A stretch of 64,000 nt of DNA from Echinococcus granulosus (GCF_000524195.1 NW_020170418.1:102439-166438), one strand, 5' to 3'; positions 1-15,004 are shown, numbered from the stretch's first letter. Numbers and translations: made by a program. Notes: generated from the sequence alone by a model not told the origin.

Positions 1-3000
1 TCAACTCTATTGTACATAGATAACACACATTCTGTCCAAGAATTAGATTATCCGTCTTCAGAGTTGTAAATAGATGGAATAATAGGTACACAAAATATAT
101 TAACGACCCAGTAGCCAATGCAGGAGCTCGTCAACGTGCTAATCCTGGTTTATGTGATGACTTTGATGTAACTACATATTGGCATCTCAATGTCAGACTA
201 GTGATCCTTTGGATTATTTCGCAAAAAATAATAATTTATGTATCCGTAAATTTGAAACTGAAAGCCGCTGATCATCCGCATACTGGACCGCTCTTTTCAA
301 CCAGTGAAACCCAATTAATAGTTTGGAAAGGGCTTTATGACGTAATGTTCGTAGGTGTTCCACTTTACATTGATAAGAAAATTAGCAAAAGCAGAAGGAA
401 AAAGATGCTAGCCAGAAACAGAAATGCAGCATATTCTAAACCTATTTCACTATACTCTTATTAACATATATGCAGTACCAGGAAAAAAGTCTTCCTAGGG
501 CGGCTTCCAGTGTTTTGCGTGGATCAAAGTACTTTCTAGTGAGAGAAAACCCTCCAAGTGGTGCCGCCCATACCGCAAATACTTGAGCGTTTACAATACC
601 GATACTCTCGCAGGACAACAGTTTTGGCTGAATTTAAACCGGTCACAACTGTCTACTCTTCTTTAAACAGAACTGTAAGGAACTGAATTCTGGAATATGA
701 CTTGCATAAGAAATTCACGTTAGTCACAAGTACTCCTTAGTTTAGTTTTATATTCCATCTAGTATCTACTAAGTGGGCAGAATAATACTGATGCTACACA
801 CAAGTTCCGTTTAAGGGTACTTTACCAGGAAAATACAATTGCACCTCGGTTTTTGTTTACTTCCAATGCACTCGCCCACTTTACACCATGCAGTCACCAA
901 TTATGAGGCAACAAACATTTTTGACATCAAGACTTTTGAGACAAAAGTTGTCTCCTTAGGCTACTGAATGTAAGTTCGATATCCTTCAAAATCTAAAATG
1001 GAATGTCTGTTAATTTTTAATTTAGTATAATATAATGTTTTCACAGTAGCCTGTAGTAACTGCAGGAGGCTACGGGGCATTGTTATATATCGCTCCACCG
1101 GCCTTTTCATGCATAGGCGAATGGATCTCAAAACACCACTTAATCGTACGGCAAAACAGTGGACTGCTGCACAGCCCTACGAATGGAGACTCTTTGAACG
1201 CCACCCTAAAAATGCTTCAATAATTAAATGATGAATCGAAGACCATTGCATGATAGATGACTTAACCTGTGGAGCATAAAATTGCGAAACATGTGCATAT
1301 TTTGCCATTGTCTATTATTTTTAACTAGTCCACTGATGAATGATAGTTAATGCGGCGTTTGCTAATTGATGTCCGTTAGAATAGCAATGTTGAAAGGCTT
1401 TTCCAGTTAGTTGTCGTGATATTCTAAAGGACTAGGACATTTATGTAAGCTCCAAGTGCTATACGAGGTGGCATTAAAAAAGCTCTGCATTTACGGCTAG
1501 ATGCAGGACAGTTCACGGGACCACAAGATGAACTTTACAACAAAAACTGACACTAAATATTATCAAATAAGACTCTTAGACATAGGCATTTTGATGAAGT
1601 CATTCTTTGCAAATGGCTGACATGCACTTTAACTGACAATGAACCTTAAACTCATCTTATTCAGACTAAATATAAACCATGTTAGAGCTGCTTTGTTATT
1701 CCATTAGGCTCGATTTACAAGCATAACAGACCCGAAAATCTCACTTCATTCTCAACTACAAATGGTTGCACCAAAGCGAGTAAAAAGCATAAAATATTTG
1801 TTTACTTACCAAATCTTACACATTATCATTTTAATAATAATGAAAAGTAAAAGAATAGAAGTTTTTCTAACTGGTCACATCCCGTGATTTTCTAAATTCG
1901 CTTATGCAAATGCTTAAAAGTCAGCCAACTCCCACATTTTATTCATTAAAATGGACACACGAAACAAATTTTTCTCTTAAAACCCTTTGATGGATTGGTG
2001 AGGGTAAAACAATCAACTAAAAATTCAAAATAGGTTTTAACCCATTCTTAAATTAACTCTATGCCATCGATCACTATGTTAGTGACAATTTTAGATCGGC
2101 GTGTCAACGATGTGCTCTCAACGGATAGCTAAAAGCTTTTAGGACAGTAAAATAAAGTAATGCATTCTTGTTAGACGCTACCCCTCACTGACACAACAAT
2201 TTAACTAAGTGACATTTAATGCAACTCTCGATGACCATTTCGAAGCTATTTTTCCCAAGCGACAACCACATTTCGGAGATACCCACTCCAGCAGAATCGA
2301 GTTATAACATTGTATACTTACTACACTTTAAGTTTTTCAAACACATTTTGCTCTAGCTTGCGTTTCTTTTCGGAATGGGATTTGCTAATGACAAACAACC
2401 TAACCATGTTAGTTAAAATGTTCTGGAACAGATCACACGGCTAAGCACACGTTTTTTTTCACTTCGTTTATTTTTGTGTCAAGAGTAGAAATATGTTAAT
2501 TTGACGAGAATGACATATTTTTTCAATCGCAGTAACAGAAATTATAACTGCCATGCCAAGTGGATGACTGGAGCAAAAAAAGATTCCTTAAACAGCTGAA
2601 ATTGATATTTAAATTCCATAGGGTGGCACTGGCTCTTGGTAACTATGTGTAGGATTCGTGGACATATGCCTAAATTGTATGCAATTATTTTTACTTTTTG
2701 TTTTGAATGTAACATTCGTTACAGGAGAGTAGACTGTCAAACTTTCCCGTTCTAAACACAAACTTCGTTCACCATTCCCACTTGTTCAAATTGGGCAGAT
2801 GTGAGGAATGCAATGTAGGCATTTCCGAAAAATAGCCATCATTAAGACTAAATATTACAAACACAATGAAGAAAAACAGAGGAGTTCTCTGCGTTGAAGT
2901 AAGGCATTGCTAAAATCATCGTCCGTTTTGCTGAAATTGTGATGTGTGCACTAAGCATAATAAAACAGGCTAACCAAACTATGAGGAGGGTAAACCGGAA

Positions 3001-3798
3001 ATAGGCAAAGGTTATTGAATGTGACAGATATGTATGAAGAAGCACAAAAAAGTTTTATATTAACCACAGACTTCAATCTATTTTTGATACTTCAGTTTTC
3101 TACTCTACTTGTTCTATTTTTATATTTTTAAGTGATTTGAGGATTTTTTACGAAAACAAAAACGCCCAAAATACTACTGATTTTAGGAAGAGAATAAACA
3201 GTGGCCACTGTTTACCTTTAAATTAGGATGTTATCTAGACAATAAGTGTATTCACCAATAAACATGTTTCACGAATTGATTTCAATGATATTGAATGCAT
3301 ATTACCGCATTGCCATGGTTTGCTTATTTTCGATAAATCATGGAATTTTAGTAGCCCGAGTGGTGTACAGAAGAACTGAAGCTCTTGGCATGGACCCTAG
3401 GCCATGCCGGCAGACAGAAGTACAATAGTGAAGCCTTAATTGCCCGTGTGATCAAAAACAGAGTTAAAAAACCAGGGTCCTACGCAGCCTCTGCTCTTTA
3501 AAGCTACCTTCCAAACCAGCCATCACAACGTAGTCGGTGATGTTAGAGAAACCCCCACGAACCAACCGCACCAGCAATCACATTTTTTTCTGCTGAAAAG
3601 ATACTTGACCTCAACGTCACTGATTCCTTGTAGCAATTCCATCAGATCTGGAAATTTCGTCGAATTTAAGAACCGTGTTGGGAGAAGGAGGAATGTGCTG
3701 GTCATCTCTCATCCCCACCGCTAGTTGTGAGAACGTTGACATAAAAACAGTCTTTTAATAAAATATGGGATAAAAATATTTTCTGGGATAAGGTTCTT

Positions 3799-4085
3799 CA
3801 TCTACTCTTTTCTGCTACTTTGCTCTCACTTCAGCCCTGTCCAGCCATATATCTATCTGGGTTCCACCCAATTAGCAGAGAGGTGAAGGAGGTATTGCGA
3901 GTTCACGTTATCAGTATCTCTATACAGGTACTGTAAACAGCTCCGTAACGAACTTCTCCAGATGGTCGAATCAGTCGTTAATAGTATTTCTGGAGAACAC
4001 AAGAAGGTAGATACCATTATTGATCCTTCCGGTAGAAGTCACAATAGATTTGCCTATCTGCAGCATATGCCCTTTTTCGGTCACG
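3799..4085. repeat. Dispersed repeat family A, copy 1
   Basis: This block resembles 38,780-39,115 in the same orientation. Shared landmarks in order are a tctact...tgctctca start, a tgtcca-cc-atat segment, and a gttaatag-att-tggaga-cacag segment about 180-200 bases further on. The copies differ by many substitutions and small indels, so the element is old. There is no open frame across it. The class of element is unknown to me. Confidence 0.6.
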
Positions 4086-5439
4086 TTAATATTTAGCATC
4101 TAGCAGTAGAAATCAGGGTATTTTTGTCCTTTAGGATCGGGTTTACCTGGCATTGCTGCCAATGATGTGCTAGAGAGCTGAGACTATAGGCATGGTGAGG
4201 AGGTCGTGGCAGTGAGATGAAGTACAATGGCGGGGCCTTAAATTTCCGCATAACCAAGACGCAGAGTTTAACAATCAAGCATTATAAAATTGTCAGACAA
4301 ATGTCTATTCAAAAAAACACTTAGTTAATTTTTGATCCAACTTATAATTAATAAAGACTTCATGTCGGCATTAATCAGATTTATATGGCATTCCTTCAAA
4401 AAATTTGGACGGCTATAAAGATTTTCCACTCAAACGACAGTAAGTCTAATACAAATTGCTGTTTCAAACACGGATCCACTGAGTTGAAATGAGATTTGAA
4501 TCACCTGTTTCACGTAACGATGATGGAGACGGAGCGAAATGCAGCCTTGGGATTGCAAAGTCACGGTTCAACCGAATGGTGTAGTATCATATTCAGTAGA
4601 ACTAGCTTACTGTAGTCTAAAACATGAGTTTAAAAACGCATCTGTTTTGCCGATGGTAAGGGAGGCAGTAAAAATAGTGAAATTTTCATGAGAAACTGGT
4701 TTGTGGCGCTAAATAGAAGCTAAAGCCTCGCTATTAGATTTCCAGGTATTTATGTATAGTTTATTTTAGTTGTTACATGGAACTGTTATACATTAAGGAG
4801 TTTTATTGTTGGGAAAATTTCAAAAAAAAAGAAAGCGCAAGGGATTACAGACTTCAAAAAGATTTAAGCATAGAAAATGTAAGAGGGGAAGTGAACATTT
4901 TGATTAGATACTAAGCATTACCTTTGTAGAACCGCTTTGAAGTCTCAGTTTTCGTTCAGTTTGAAGTGATGAATTTGACTATTTTCAATGAAAGTGCCGA
5001 GAAAGAGCTGATATTAATCCATTAAGCAAAAGTCACATTTGTATCTTCATCACAATTTGGATTTCTAGCCCAAATTGATGACAATCTTTACAAAACTTAT
5101 ATCGGCGACCAAAACTGATGGAAAGATAAGCCTTTATTTTCCTACATTATTCCATCCATTCAAACAGGAAACATTATAAGTTTGGGATGGCTTTACTAGT
5201 GGACAAGCTTGTATAACTTGCCCTTAGCACATCTTTAGTTGAAACAGTTGAATGCTTTCAACGTGTTTCAATTTTATGTTAAGAAAAGAGCCACCTGCAA
5301 ACCAAAAGACTTTAAAGATTTTCTTTTGTAAAGTGCTTAGATTTGCAATGCTTATAAACATGAATAAACTAAGTCTACATTTTGAGTCATGCCCTCAAAT
5401 ACACATGATGCACACACATATGCGTGGACTAGGACTCTT

Positions 5440-5520
5440 CAGTCTCCGCGGGTTTTGCTTCCGCTCAACTACGTAGCTTCCCAGCCACACCTATAGCCTC
5501 TCAACCCTTTCTTACGTTAA
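5440..5520. repeat. Dispersed repeat family B, partial copy 1
   Basis: A short stretch (cgcgggttttgcttccgc, then ccagccacacc and ctcaaccc) aligns by eye with the start of the block at 7,590-7,735. Similarity fades after about 80 bases. It is probably a truncated or more diverged copy of the same element. Confidence 0.4.
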
Positions 5521-6799
5521 GCATAAATTTTTCTGCGTATTGGCATGGTTTATTACGACTCCGGGGAAGACTCGGTAACATATATATGGCCCACGGGCGG
5601 TAGTACGCTACACTATCTGCGATCAATGAAAGAGGCCCTAAATGTGGTCCAACTAAGGTTTAAATCAATCTGAATGGACATAAAAATTGGAAGAATCCTT
5701 TTCAATACAAGCTTCAGGTCTTAAGCTATCATTGAGATTGCATGAGGTTGTAAAAGGAGAAGTACGCAGGCGGCCGTTAAGAGAGGCCATTAAAAAATTT
5801 GGAGGCGATTGAACCATTGAAATAGTACAATTTTGAAAATGTCGTAAAGGGGCTATTTCTTATACCATTGAGAAAAACTTTGTGGAAAGACGATCAAATG
5901 CTCTGAATGTTGCAGTGTATCAGTTTTATGGTAAGTAATTCAAAACAGAATGCACACAATGGGCAAGTTTAGCACGGGAATGAATGCTTATAAAAGAACT
6001 CCGCATGCCATCTTTTTTAGTAGGTATTCTCCTTCTAACTCAGCAAAAAAATAAAGAGATTGAAAACGGATTGGTGTTGTATGAGAACTGACTAGCTAAC
6101 ACTGTGATACTAGAGTGTAGCCTTCCTAGACTCAGCTCTTTAGAACCAATAAAGTTACATAAACTATTGCCAAACTATTCAAAAAACGATGAAACTATTT
6201 AAGGTTTCATTGCAAAACACAATCCCTGTAATTCATGTATTGCAAGTATTATCATGATGTTCAATGACTCCAGATAAAAGTAGAGTAAAATCGGTCAAAG
6301 TCACTTATGTAATGCCTTGAGTAGAAATCCCCTTTTGTAGATACAGAAATAGGACAAGTAGCTACCAGGATCTGCATTGCTGAGACACGAAAAGAAGCAG
6401 TACTGGTGTTCCTATTCAATACTTATTCGAACTTACAGCATCATTAGGGAGCGAATGTAGCAAAAAAACGCTTTAATTCTCTTTGAACGATGGATGCAAT
6501 GTTCAAGTCTCGGCATTGATAAAGCAGACAAGTGTAGGCATTAGAGAGGGGATAAATCTAAAAACAAACTTAATGTGCACCACCACTGGACCGTTAAGTA
6601 GGCAACTTCTAAAAACCATTTCCTAATAAAATTTGCTAGAGTTCTGAAGCCTGGAAGCTGTGTTATTTCACTTACACTAAGCTTTGCGGAAATGAACGAG
6701 CATTAATGTATCAAAAAGCCACCACCGTTGAATCTATGAAGCTAACAACTATCGGGTACTTGTGACATGACATGTGAATACTTCGGCTGTTTAACTCCT

Positions 6800-6945
6800 C
6801 CTTTTAGTTACACGGCCATTGCACTTCCGCCCAGCAGCATTGCCTCCGGGCCAAGTCAGTAACCCCTCCATCCTTCTGTCGATAATGCATATACTGCTCT
6901 AATATTATGTCTTCTCTTATCTTCAAGGAAGTCACGGGATGCTAC
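6800..6945. repeat. Dispersed repeat family B, copy 2
   Basis: Aligns by eye along its whole length with 7,590-7,735. Common landmarks are ggcca-g-cagta-cccc, then taatgcat, then atct/gtct-ctt, and a closing g-tgctac. The two copies lie about 650 bases apart in the same orientation, either as dispersed insertions or as a local duplication. Confidence 0.55.
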
Positions 6946-7589
6946 AATAAAACTACGCGAATAGGCGTTCCTAAAATAGCCTCCCTCGGTGTAATCAATG
7001 TATTACGACTTCGAAATAAATACAGAAACACATCATCTTTTTTCGAGGTCACGAAATACCCTAGAGACCGAATCATAACGAAATTATCACTCCAGAAATG
7101 GCAAAGAAACAATCAGGAAATTCCGTATTTATAGGAGAAAATGCAACAATATACTCCTTCTTAAACAGCACACCGAAGTCTGCCTTAGTTCAAATTACAA
7201 ACGGACCCGTTATAGAATACAAGGCTAAATTGCACCAAAGACAACTAGACGTCAACAACTAAAAATTAAGCATTAAAATGCGAGGATTAGCTGTCTGCCT
7301 TGATCAAATGTGCCTGTTCGGCGTTACTTGATTTCCCATGTTCACATTCGTAAATCCCCTGAAATTAATGATTCATTCAAAGCCTTTAAAGTCCTTCTAT
7401 AGTTGTTAGGATGCAAATGTCTTTAAGTCAATCCACCGGCAAGCGTACAAATCATTTTTAGAATACCAACTCAAGTGCACCTGCATTGCGCACTTGTGGG
7501 TATGCGGAAATTGTACCAATATAAGTGACGATGAATTGTAGGGCTTTGACTACTTTTTTAGCTTGTCGTCTTAGTTTCGCGGGCACTTA

Positions 7590-7735
7590 AATCTTCGCGG
7601 TTTTACTTTCGCTGGGCGACCTGGCCTTCTGGCCACGCCAGTATCCCCCAGCATCCCTGTACACCGGTAATGCATTTTCTTTCCTGGTATCACATCTTCT
7701 TCCGTCTCTAGGGGAGCCTTGCTGTGCTACGGTAA
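7590..7735. repeat. Dispersed repeat family B, copy 3
   Basis: The most GC-rich copy of family B, with ggccacgccagtatcccc as its best-preserved core. Copies 1 and 2 at 5,440 and 6,800 match parts of it. It has no long open frame and no obvious terminal repeats or target-site duplication that I can see, so the element type is open. Confidence 0.5.
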
Positions 7736-10700
7736 GTATTTTACGGAATTACTAATAGCTGCTGTATGGAGGCAAGCAACAAACATTAGTAAGTTATTTA
7801 AATAATTTTGAGTTCATAAACATTTTTGACTGTGAAGGCCAAAATGCTACTGTAGTGTGAGACACGGTTGTTAGCCTTTCCTGCTTGCTTACTTGGTACT
7901 TTATTACCTTTTTGTTTAACTTAATTCTCTTTTAACAAAGTGGGATTTCAAAGTTCTTAGAGGTTTAGGTACTTTTTGCTACTTTACTTTTGTGACAACA
8001 GACTTTAGCGTCAAGCAAATCGTTTCTGAAGAAGTAATTCTAAGATAATTAGTTAATTGTGCATCAGGTAAATCTCAAAGCTGAATTTTATTTGAAAATA
8101 GAAGGGTTTAAATAGAAATGTACATAGAGCGTAGTACAGTAGTAATAAGTTATTGAAAAGTAGAGCCTTTAATAGGCATTATTGCTGTGAGCATTGAAGA
8201 ATGGGTTGATGTCTTCTTAAGTTGACACAAACACTTTGCAGAATGCTGCAAGAGTCGCAAAACTATGACAGTCAATGGAATTTTTAAAAGGAGCGTATAC
8301 AGCGCGCAAGGCAGTAGATGGAAAAGTTAGCACTAGTAAAGTGCCACAGCGAACCAGAAAAAAAGTAAGCTCAAGTTTTGCATCCCGCTTGGGAAGACTA
8401 AATTCCTCTTCTGTACTTCAAATGTTTAATTATTAAATATAGGCATGATCTCTGAGCATAAATGATTCCCTTTCAACAATACCTACCATTGCAAGCCAAA
8501 ATATTACATCAAAGAATCACCAAATGGGCTGTTATAGCTCCTGCCAAAACAAACGCTTTTAAATCAAATATTCTCTAGTTAACAACCTTTCACTTGTAAA
8601 AATAAGTGGTTTGGACTATTTGCCATTAACAACCCTGTCGGGAAGATGACGACATTATATTTAAACATTAAAAAACTAAGCTGCATTGTTCAAATTCACA
8701 TGCAATCCCACTAAAGCAAATTTGAATCCCTTTAAAAAATGAAGTTTAAGGAAATGGTACAGCAATTAATTTCGCCAAACACACATAATTTATGGTGCTG
8801 GTGAAAATATTAGCAAGTATTTAGACATACACTCCAAATTGACAAATTCTAGGATTGGCCGTGATGAAATAAATGAGTAATTTCGTCCAAAGGGCATTCG
8901 ATAGACAGTGGAATGTAAGTTCACCAGGCATAAAATTTTGCAGCGGAGAAAATGGCCATCAAAGTGTCCACTTTTATCGCCCTGTGTGACGCAGTTATGT
9001 GTGCCCTAATGATCACATGCCCCCGATTATCTAGATTTCTCTCGGCGTTCCACAGCATGAGACCACAGGTACGAAATAAGTAGTCTATAACGCCGAATGC
9101 GCTCATGTGTGACGCGCCAATGAAAATAACCGCGTTCTTGGTATTTCTACTGAGCATTACCAAACCAATGCGTTACAGCGACTTCGACTGACAACCTGCC
9201 AGTGACTAAGTATAGCGCAAAATTTTTGTGACTTAGTTTTGCAGCCAATACCAACTCGCCCAATCTGCCTTGCATCAATGGTCGACGGTAAACCACAAGC
9301 GGTGCTCGCATCAGCGAGGAACGAGTTAGGAGCGTAACAATTAGCGAATGCTCTTAGCTAAGTGGCAGAGGTCAAGATTATTAAAATTTCCTGCTGCCCT
9401 GAATCACACCCTCACTGTTTGCTCTAGGTTTCGTGCTAGAATGCAAATTTACATTTTGCTTACACAATGTTCATTTTTGTCACTTCTTAGAAAATGAAAT
9501 CCTTTCGGAATCTTCTGTGGGAAAAATTCTTATAAGCTATTTCTAAGAAACAGTGATTTAAACATACACTGAATAAACGAATAAACCATTACTTAGATGA
9601 AGTGGCAGACTTATGCACATGCTTTAGTGTATATCTCTAAAATACATGCTTTTATTCAGTTTATATCTTATAAGCCGTTTTCAGGTCACAAATACATTCC
9701 AATTTTTTATCACACAAGGAAACTTGAATTCGCACTGTATTTCTTCATTAAAAAGGTGACTGTAAGTTGACGCAATTGATGTGTTTGAAGGACAAATATT
9801 TGTAGTAGTCAGCCCCTACCACTTTCATAATCACACCAGAGTCCAATCCATATAATCAAAATGGGTTGATAGGAATCTGCGTAAACAGACAAATATAGAG
9901 GGACAACTTGAACTGCCTAGACACCTATTTAGCAAAATTGTTACGGTACAACCGCTTATAAGCGATGTAGAAGTGAAAACGTAAGCACTCACGTAAGGGG
10001 TGGATTCCTCACCTCATTTCAAACTCTGTGTGTGCTGGAGAGGAATAAACAGGATAGTAAAACTCTAAGCGGAGTAAAAGCATGAGTAACAACCTCGTCA
10101 AATTTGTATTTGCTACTTTTTTGTGGAATAAGTGGATGAGTACAAAACTGAATAAAGGATGTTAATTTATCATGCAGCAGACTGATGATGACATGACTTC
10201 ATTAGGAAAGTAGTACAATTAATGTAATTGCTTAACCCGAATTTCTGTGTACGTTAAATTGTTGAGTTGTTAAATCATCAACGTATTCTTAGGTCCGTGA
10301 GAAATAGAAGTCCTACGAATTTATTACTTAACGTGAATGAGATAATTTCGATTATTCATTAAAAAGTAGCAATGAGTACTGAAATACAAATTCATAGGGC
10401 AAGTTGTTCCACGATATGGGACTCTGCCCATCCCCTTCTCTTTTTCTGCTTTCAAGACTCCGTATAACACCGCGAACGACAATGGCCCACACCAGTAATT
10501 TCTGTCTTGTAGTGAGTTGGAAATCCGGTAGCGGTTGAATCTTAGTTAAAATTAGCATCAACACAAAAAATATTATTAGCCGATTTTTAAAAAGTCGCCT
10601 ATGAATGCCTTTTAAAATAAGATCGTACTAAATTTTGAGTTGTCACTTTTAATCTCGTCATTTCTTACATTCCCGGAAAGAGCAATCAGTGATATATTTC

Positions 10701-13700
10701 AACAGAATGTCAGGAGTAAAATAGGGTTAAAAACTAGTCTAACCAAACCTCATTCCTGTTTCGTTGAAAGAGAACACAATCACGAACTTCCTATATCATA
10801 AAATCCAAAATTGTCAACTCATATATCACACCTGCTATTTGGTTTTCATTTTATTCAGGAAATTCTAAGTTAGCCAAATTTTAAACAGTTCAATCCATAT
10901 GTGGCGACATAGGTCACATTTGCCACTAAATCAGCTTAATGTATTTAGACAATGTATTCTTTTCAGGAATGAACATACTTATAACCATCAGCCTTTTGAC
11001 AACCATGTCTTGCACCAGCATCGGTTTGGAGAGAATCACCATCAATTGCAACTTCTAAGCTATTTCTCTCTTCTCACCCAACTCCCATTACACTGTTCTT
11101 CTTCACGTTGTGATTTTTTAGCCTACTGCCTTGGCCTTTACCTTGGATTTTACGCTTAAGTGGTTTAAAGCTCCCTAATTGCATCTGGAGGTAAGTCAAT
11201 TTGATTAACTTGCTGCGTTTCCATCCACGTAGGCATTCGACGATACGAGCCCAAATTTCCGTTGAGTCACTTTGTACTTCCAATATCATAAGAAAAGGGT
11301 TCAGTACATTGTGAGTAAGCACTATTTCGATCTCAATTTCTAATCACCTTGGAGTAGTGCATTCATCATCAATTTCAAGTTGAAATATTTCCTTAAAAAA
11401 AAACCTGAGGTGTACATTCATACTCAAAGGGAGGTAGGTTAATCAACCTAGCCACAGTATAACGTTCAAATGCATTACAGCAAATAAATTTTACAAAGTA
11501 CTTCATGGTCTCTACTATAGCCGGAACGAACAAACATTTGGAGTAACTCTTGTTTGGAAAACTCGAGTGAAAATGGCTTGAGTGTCAGCTGTGGTGTGTC
11601 CACTGCATGGAAAGAAAGTAGGAGACGAGTCTGGTGGTTACATGACTAACAACAAGTAGTTCACTTCTAAAAATTTCTAAAAATTGAGGACGGCTGCATT
11701 TATTATGTGTAAGTGCATAGTGCATCAGATTATCTTGTACAAGGAGGACGTGGTAAAGGCTCAGACACCTGATTTCCCTACATTCATGCTGCCAATGAAG
11801 CCTTGTAGAATGAGATTGCATTAGAGTTGTGTGAACGAATTATGTGAATACTTTTGAAGTATGTCAGAAGCACTTATTAAGAGCAAACCGGTTAAAACAG
11901 TACGGACCTCGAATTTGCACGTGGAGGATTAAAGAGATTGATATAATTCATTACTTCTTTATTTTCATTTGCATATGAAAACTAGGATCATGAAAGATCT
12001 GAAAGACCCAAATTACCACAAGCTGCATTATGTAATCTGCATCAGCAAAGACACTTCGGTGATCGATCGTCGTTTTTATTTTTAACATTAAGCAAACTTT
12101 AGTATACTATCAGTTGAGACTTCACTCTCCCAAAATGTGAGCTAACCTTTACAGTTCGTAGAAGAAATGCAAAAAAGTAATAATGGTTACCTTCCACGCC
12201 GTCATCACCTATGTCTGATCTCTTCGGTACGCTTAAAAGAGTCACTTCAATGCATGTTTATCATCTGCGATGAAACTAAAGCGAGGTGATCGGGTCAGAG
12301 ATAAGGGCCAGTTTCTCGGTGTGCTAAAAATAGCTTATCTCCGAACTCCAAGCAAAGTTCTTTCAACTGGCGTAGCCACAACTACTGTAGGCAAGTGCTT
12401 ACCTTCAATACAAGGATGCTGCATCGTTAAGCTAAGGAGAAGTCTACACCACCTAGATAGGCCCGATAAATCCCTCGGAGAAAAATACTCATGGATCACA
12501 TCGAAAATTGTGTACAACAGAAGTACCGAGAGCACTCATGAAGTTCACTACATTTGAATAGGTCACTAATGTTGTCACACGAAATACTCTTTTCGATGTC
12601 GAAATCAAGGTAGCATTTCCCTGTAGGGCTTTCAAGTTCATGTTTTCTACTAAACATATCAATTGTTCCATGGCGTTGGAGTGCTGGTAGATCTTCTTTA
12701 CATAACATTGCCGGGGTCACGCTAGTTTTACGCGACCCCTACCTCTAACCTGCATCGAAGAGCACGTAAATCCAGTGACAGCTCTGATGCCGCCTCGCGA
12801 GTAAATGCATAAAGAAAGCAGGCTAACCACTAAAGGGCATTTTTGGAACAAATTTGCAGGAACTGCATATAGAGATGCGCCATATCCATTTAAAAGGCAC
12901 TAATGTCCAATGAAAAATTGTAGTGTGGCCTTAGATTTTCCAACTTATTTGCACAGGACACATTAAGCGTGTAGAAAAATCCTCTGCCTGATACTTATGA
13001 AAAGCTCTGTTTCAATGACAAAGGCATCAGTTTAACAAGAGAGATTAATCTCGGTGATAAATACCTTTTCTCGAAAGTGATACCTGTTGTCGATACTTTG
13101 TCGCTGGTGTAGGACTTTTCCGATTGGTAGATTCCTTTTGGCACTTTCTTACCGTTTTAGTAAATGATTCTTTAGTTATAAATCTAAATTATACTAAACC
13201 AACAACGAGGACTTTTCTGACTCCGGAAATAAGAATGCTAATATTTTTCCTTCTGTTACGTAGATGTGAAAAAGCAAAAAAAGTCATCAGATAAGGAATA
13301 TATGTGGTCCGAGATCTGTCCCGGTGTTTAATTATCAAATGATCAGCTACGTTTTTCAGGCAGGTCATAAACTTGCTCGGAGTCATTTGTTGATTAATTA
13401 TAGCTTTCTACTACATCAGTGTCGTTTTACTTTTTCCTTTTCGTCCAAACCAAGTAGTAGAAACCCTAGCAGTAGATTGAAATAACCAAGTTTTTGTTCT
13501 AATCTTTAGAACTGTTCAAAACCCTTAACCCTCTTAACATCACTGATCTAAGAAATACGCTTAGGCAAAATCAAAGAAACCATTTGTAGAAATCTTTGTG
13601 AACAATTGTTCGGACCCTTTAACCCATGGAAAAACATGGCACTATGAACTTAGTGGGAATCCGTAAGCCAGGTTGTCCAAGTCTCAAATTGCAGCATTCA

Positions 13701-14561
13701 GAACTTTCTGAATGGTCCTACTCAACTTATCCTCTCCTTAAAATAAATGTGTTCCGGTAAGTCTGTTAAACATTTAGGCAGAACAATCTTGCTAACTTGG
13801 TGTTATAGGGCATAGGCACCAAGACCGCTTGGCTTTTGAGTAGAAGGATGGTGATTTTTAACTTGATGGCCCAATTAAATTGATTCCCGCACACTTGAAA
13901 TTTATTTTAATTTGGGCATCACTAATAACAGAAAGATGTCAGGAGCAAATTAAAACGCATGAACCAACGCCTTAGTATGCAACCGAGGTTTCTCTTCACA
14001 GTCCCACAAATTCACCCACTTACAATTAGCGGAAGTAACGTACATGTAAAGGTTGACTCCTGAATTCCGTGCAATGAGTATTAACGCAGATTGAAATTTA
14101 AAGACAATAAGAAGAAGATAAAATATACTCTGCAGAACAACTTTACCCAAAAATTGTGGCAATAGACCTTTTAAGTTGGAATTCACATGCACCATTGTCC
14201 AGTTTTAATTTTAAGGAGGAAAATGAAGCTCAATTTCGAAGCCAGGCATAGAGTATGCGGATGCCCCTGGTAAACCATAGTGGTGAATCGTGAATTCCAT
14301 TTTAGAGTGGCATCACTTCATTGGAGGCGTTTAACCTGTAATTTCCCACAGGCTAATAACTGCTCTCGGTGGTGCAACCCGACTTTTGTCTATATGATGA
14401 GGATGATTAATCCCCTTTACGATTTGAAATATTTGTGGATTGCGCAGTCATTTTTCATATCAAGTATTCAAATATCAATTGCTTAACTGAGATTTGTAGG
14501 TATTTTTTGTCACAGTTGCCAGTGGTTTCAAAGATTGCTACGTTGTCCCGTCATTCAATCT

Positions 14562-14627
14562 TCCTCCTCCTCCTCTACTAATCTGGGAGTTGGAGCTGGG
14601 GAGCACATTCATCCATCCATTCATCCA
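14562..14627. repeat. Simple repeats (TCC)n and (ATCC)n
   Basis: A run of about five TCC units at 14,562-14,575 is followed by ATCC/TCATCC units at 14,606-14,627. They lie about 0.8-0.9 kb upstream of the glutamate receptor start codon, in a pyrimidine-rich area. Confidence 0.8.
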
Positions 14628-15004
14628 CGCTTTTCCCTCTTCCTCTGCCTCCTCGGATCCATTTTTGGTCAGTGTCACCTTCTCCATTTAGGTGTGCTTA
14701 TAGTGTCAAATGTTTTCCTGCTGCTCCAAAATTGGCAGGCTATAATCACATCGATGTACGTCTTTACTCCGAAATAAGCCTAGTAACAGTCATACTAACA
14801 TACTGCACTACAATTAGGGCTACTTCCTCACTGAAATTATATGTATCACGCACATTCGTTTCATACCTGAGGTCTTTGGCATTTGTCCTCCTTAATTAAC
14901 TTCTTATTCGTGAGAAAAATCGTAAACTCACGACGGGTTTCGCCCGTGGCAAATAAATCTTCTTTAGCGTTAATGGAAGTTATCTGATTTCTGCACCCGT
15001 GATG

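Larger units (their letters stand above)
1..15000. other. Long AT-rich intergenic stretch
   Basis: I see no protein-coding exon in this stretch that I can support. Open frames are at most 95 codons, overlap one another on both strands, lack family motifs and usually lack paired splice sites. The stretch contains diverged dispersed repeats (listed separately) and some islands of higher GC, for example around 8,920-9,380 and 12,200-12,700, which may be decayed mobile elements. Non-coding first exons of the receptor gene starting at 15,453 could also lie here, but nothing in the sequence proves it. Confidence 0.6.

Noticed and set aside
8921..9163. 80-codon minus-strand frame in a GC-richer island
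   Set aside because: Surrounding frames on both strands are broken by many stops, and no family likeness is seen.
11074..11322. Minus-strand segment reading DSTEIWARIVECLRGWKRSK, looking like an exon
   Set aside because: Flanking splice sites are poor and no second exon is visible, so a gene cannot be supported.
12270..12557. 95-codon basic + strand frame
   Set aside because: Overlapped by several minus-strand frames; no domain, no promoter or splice context. Possibly a decayed element.
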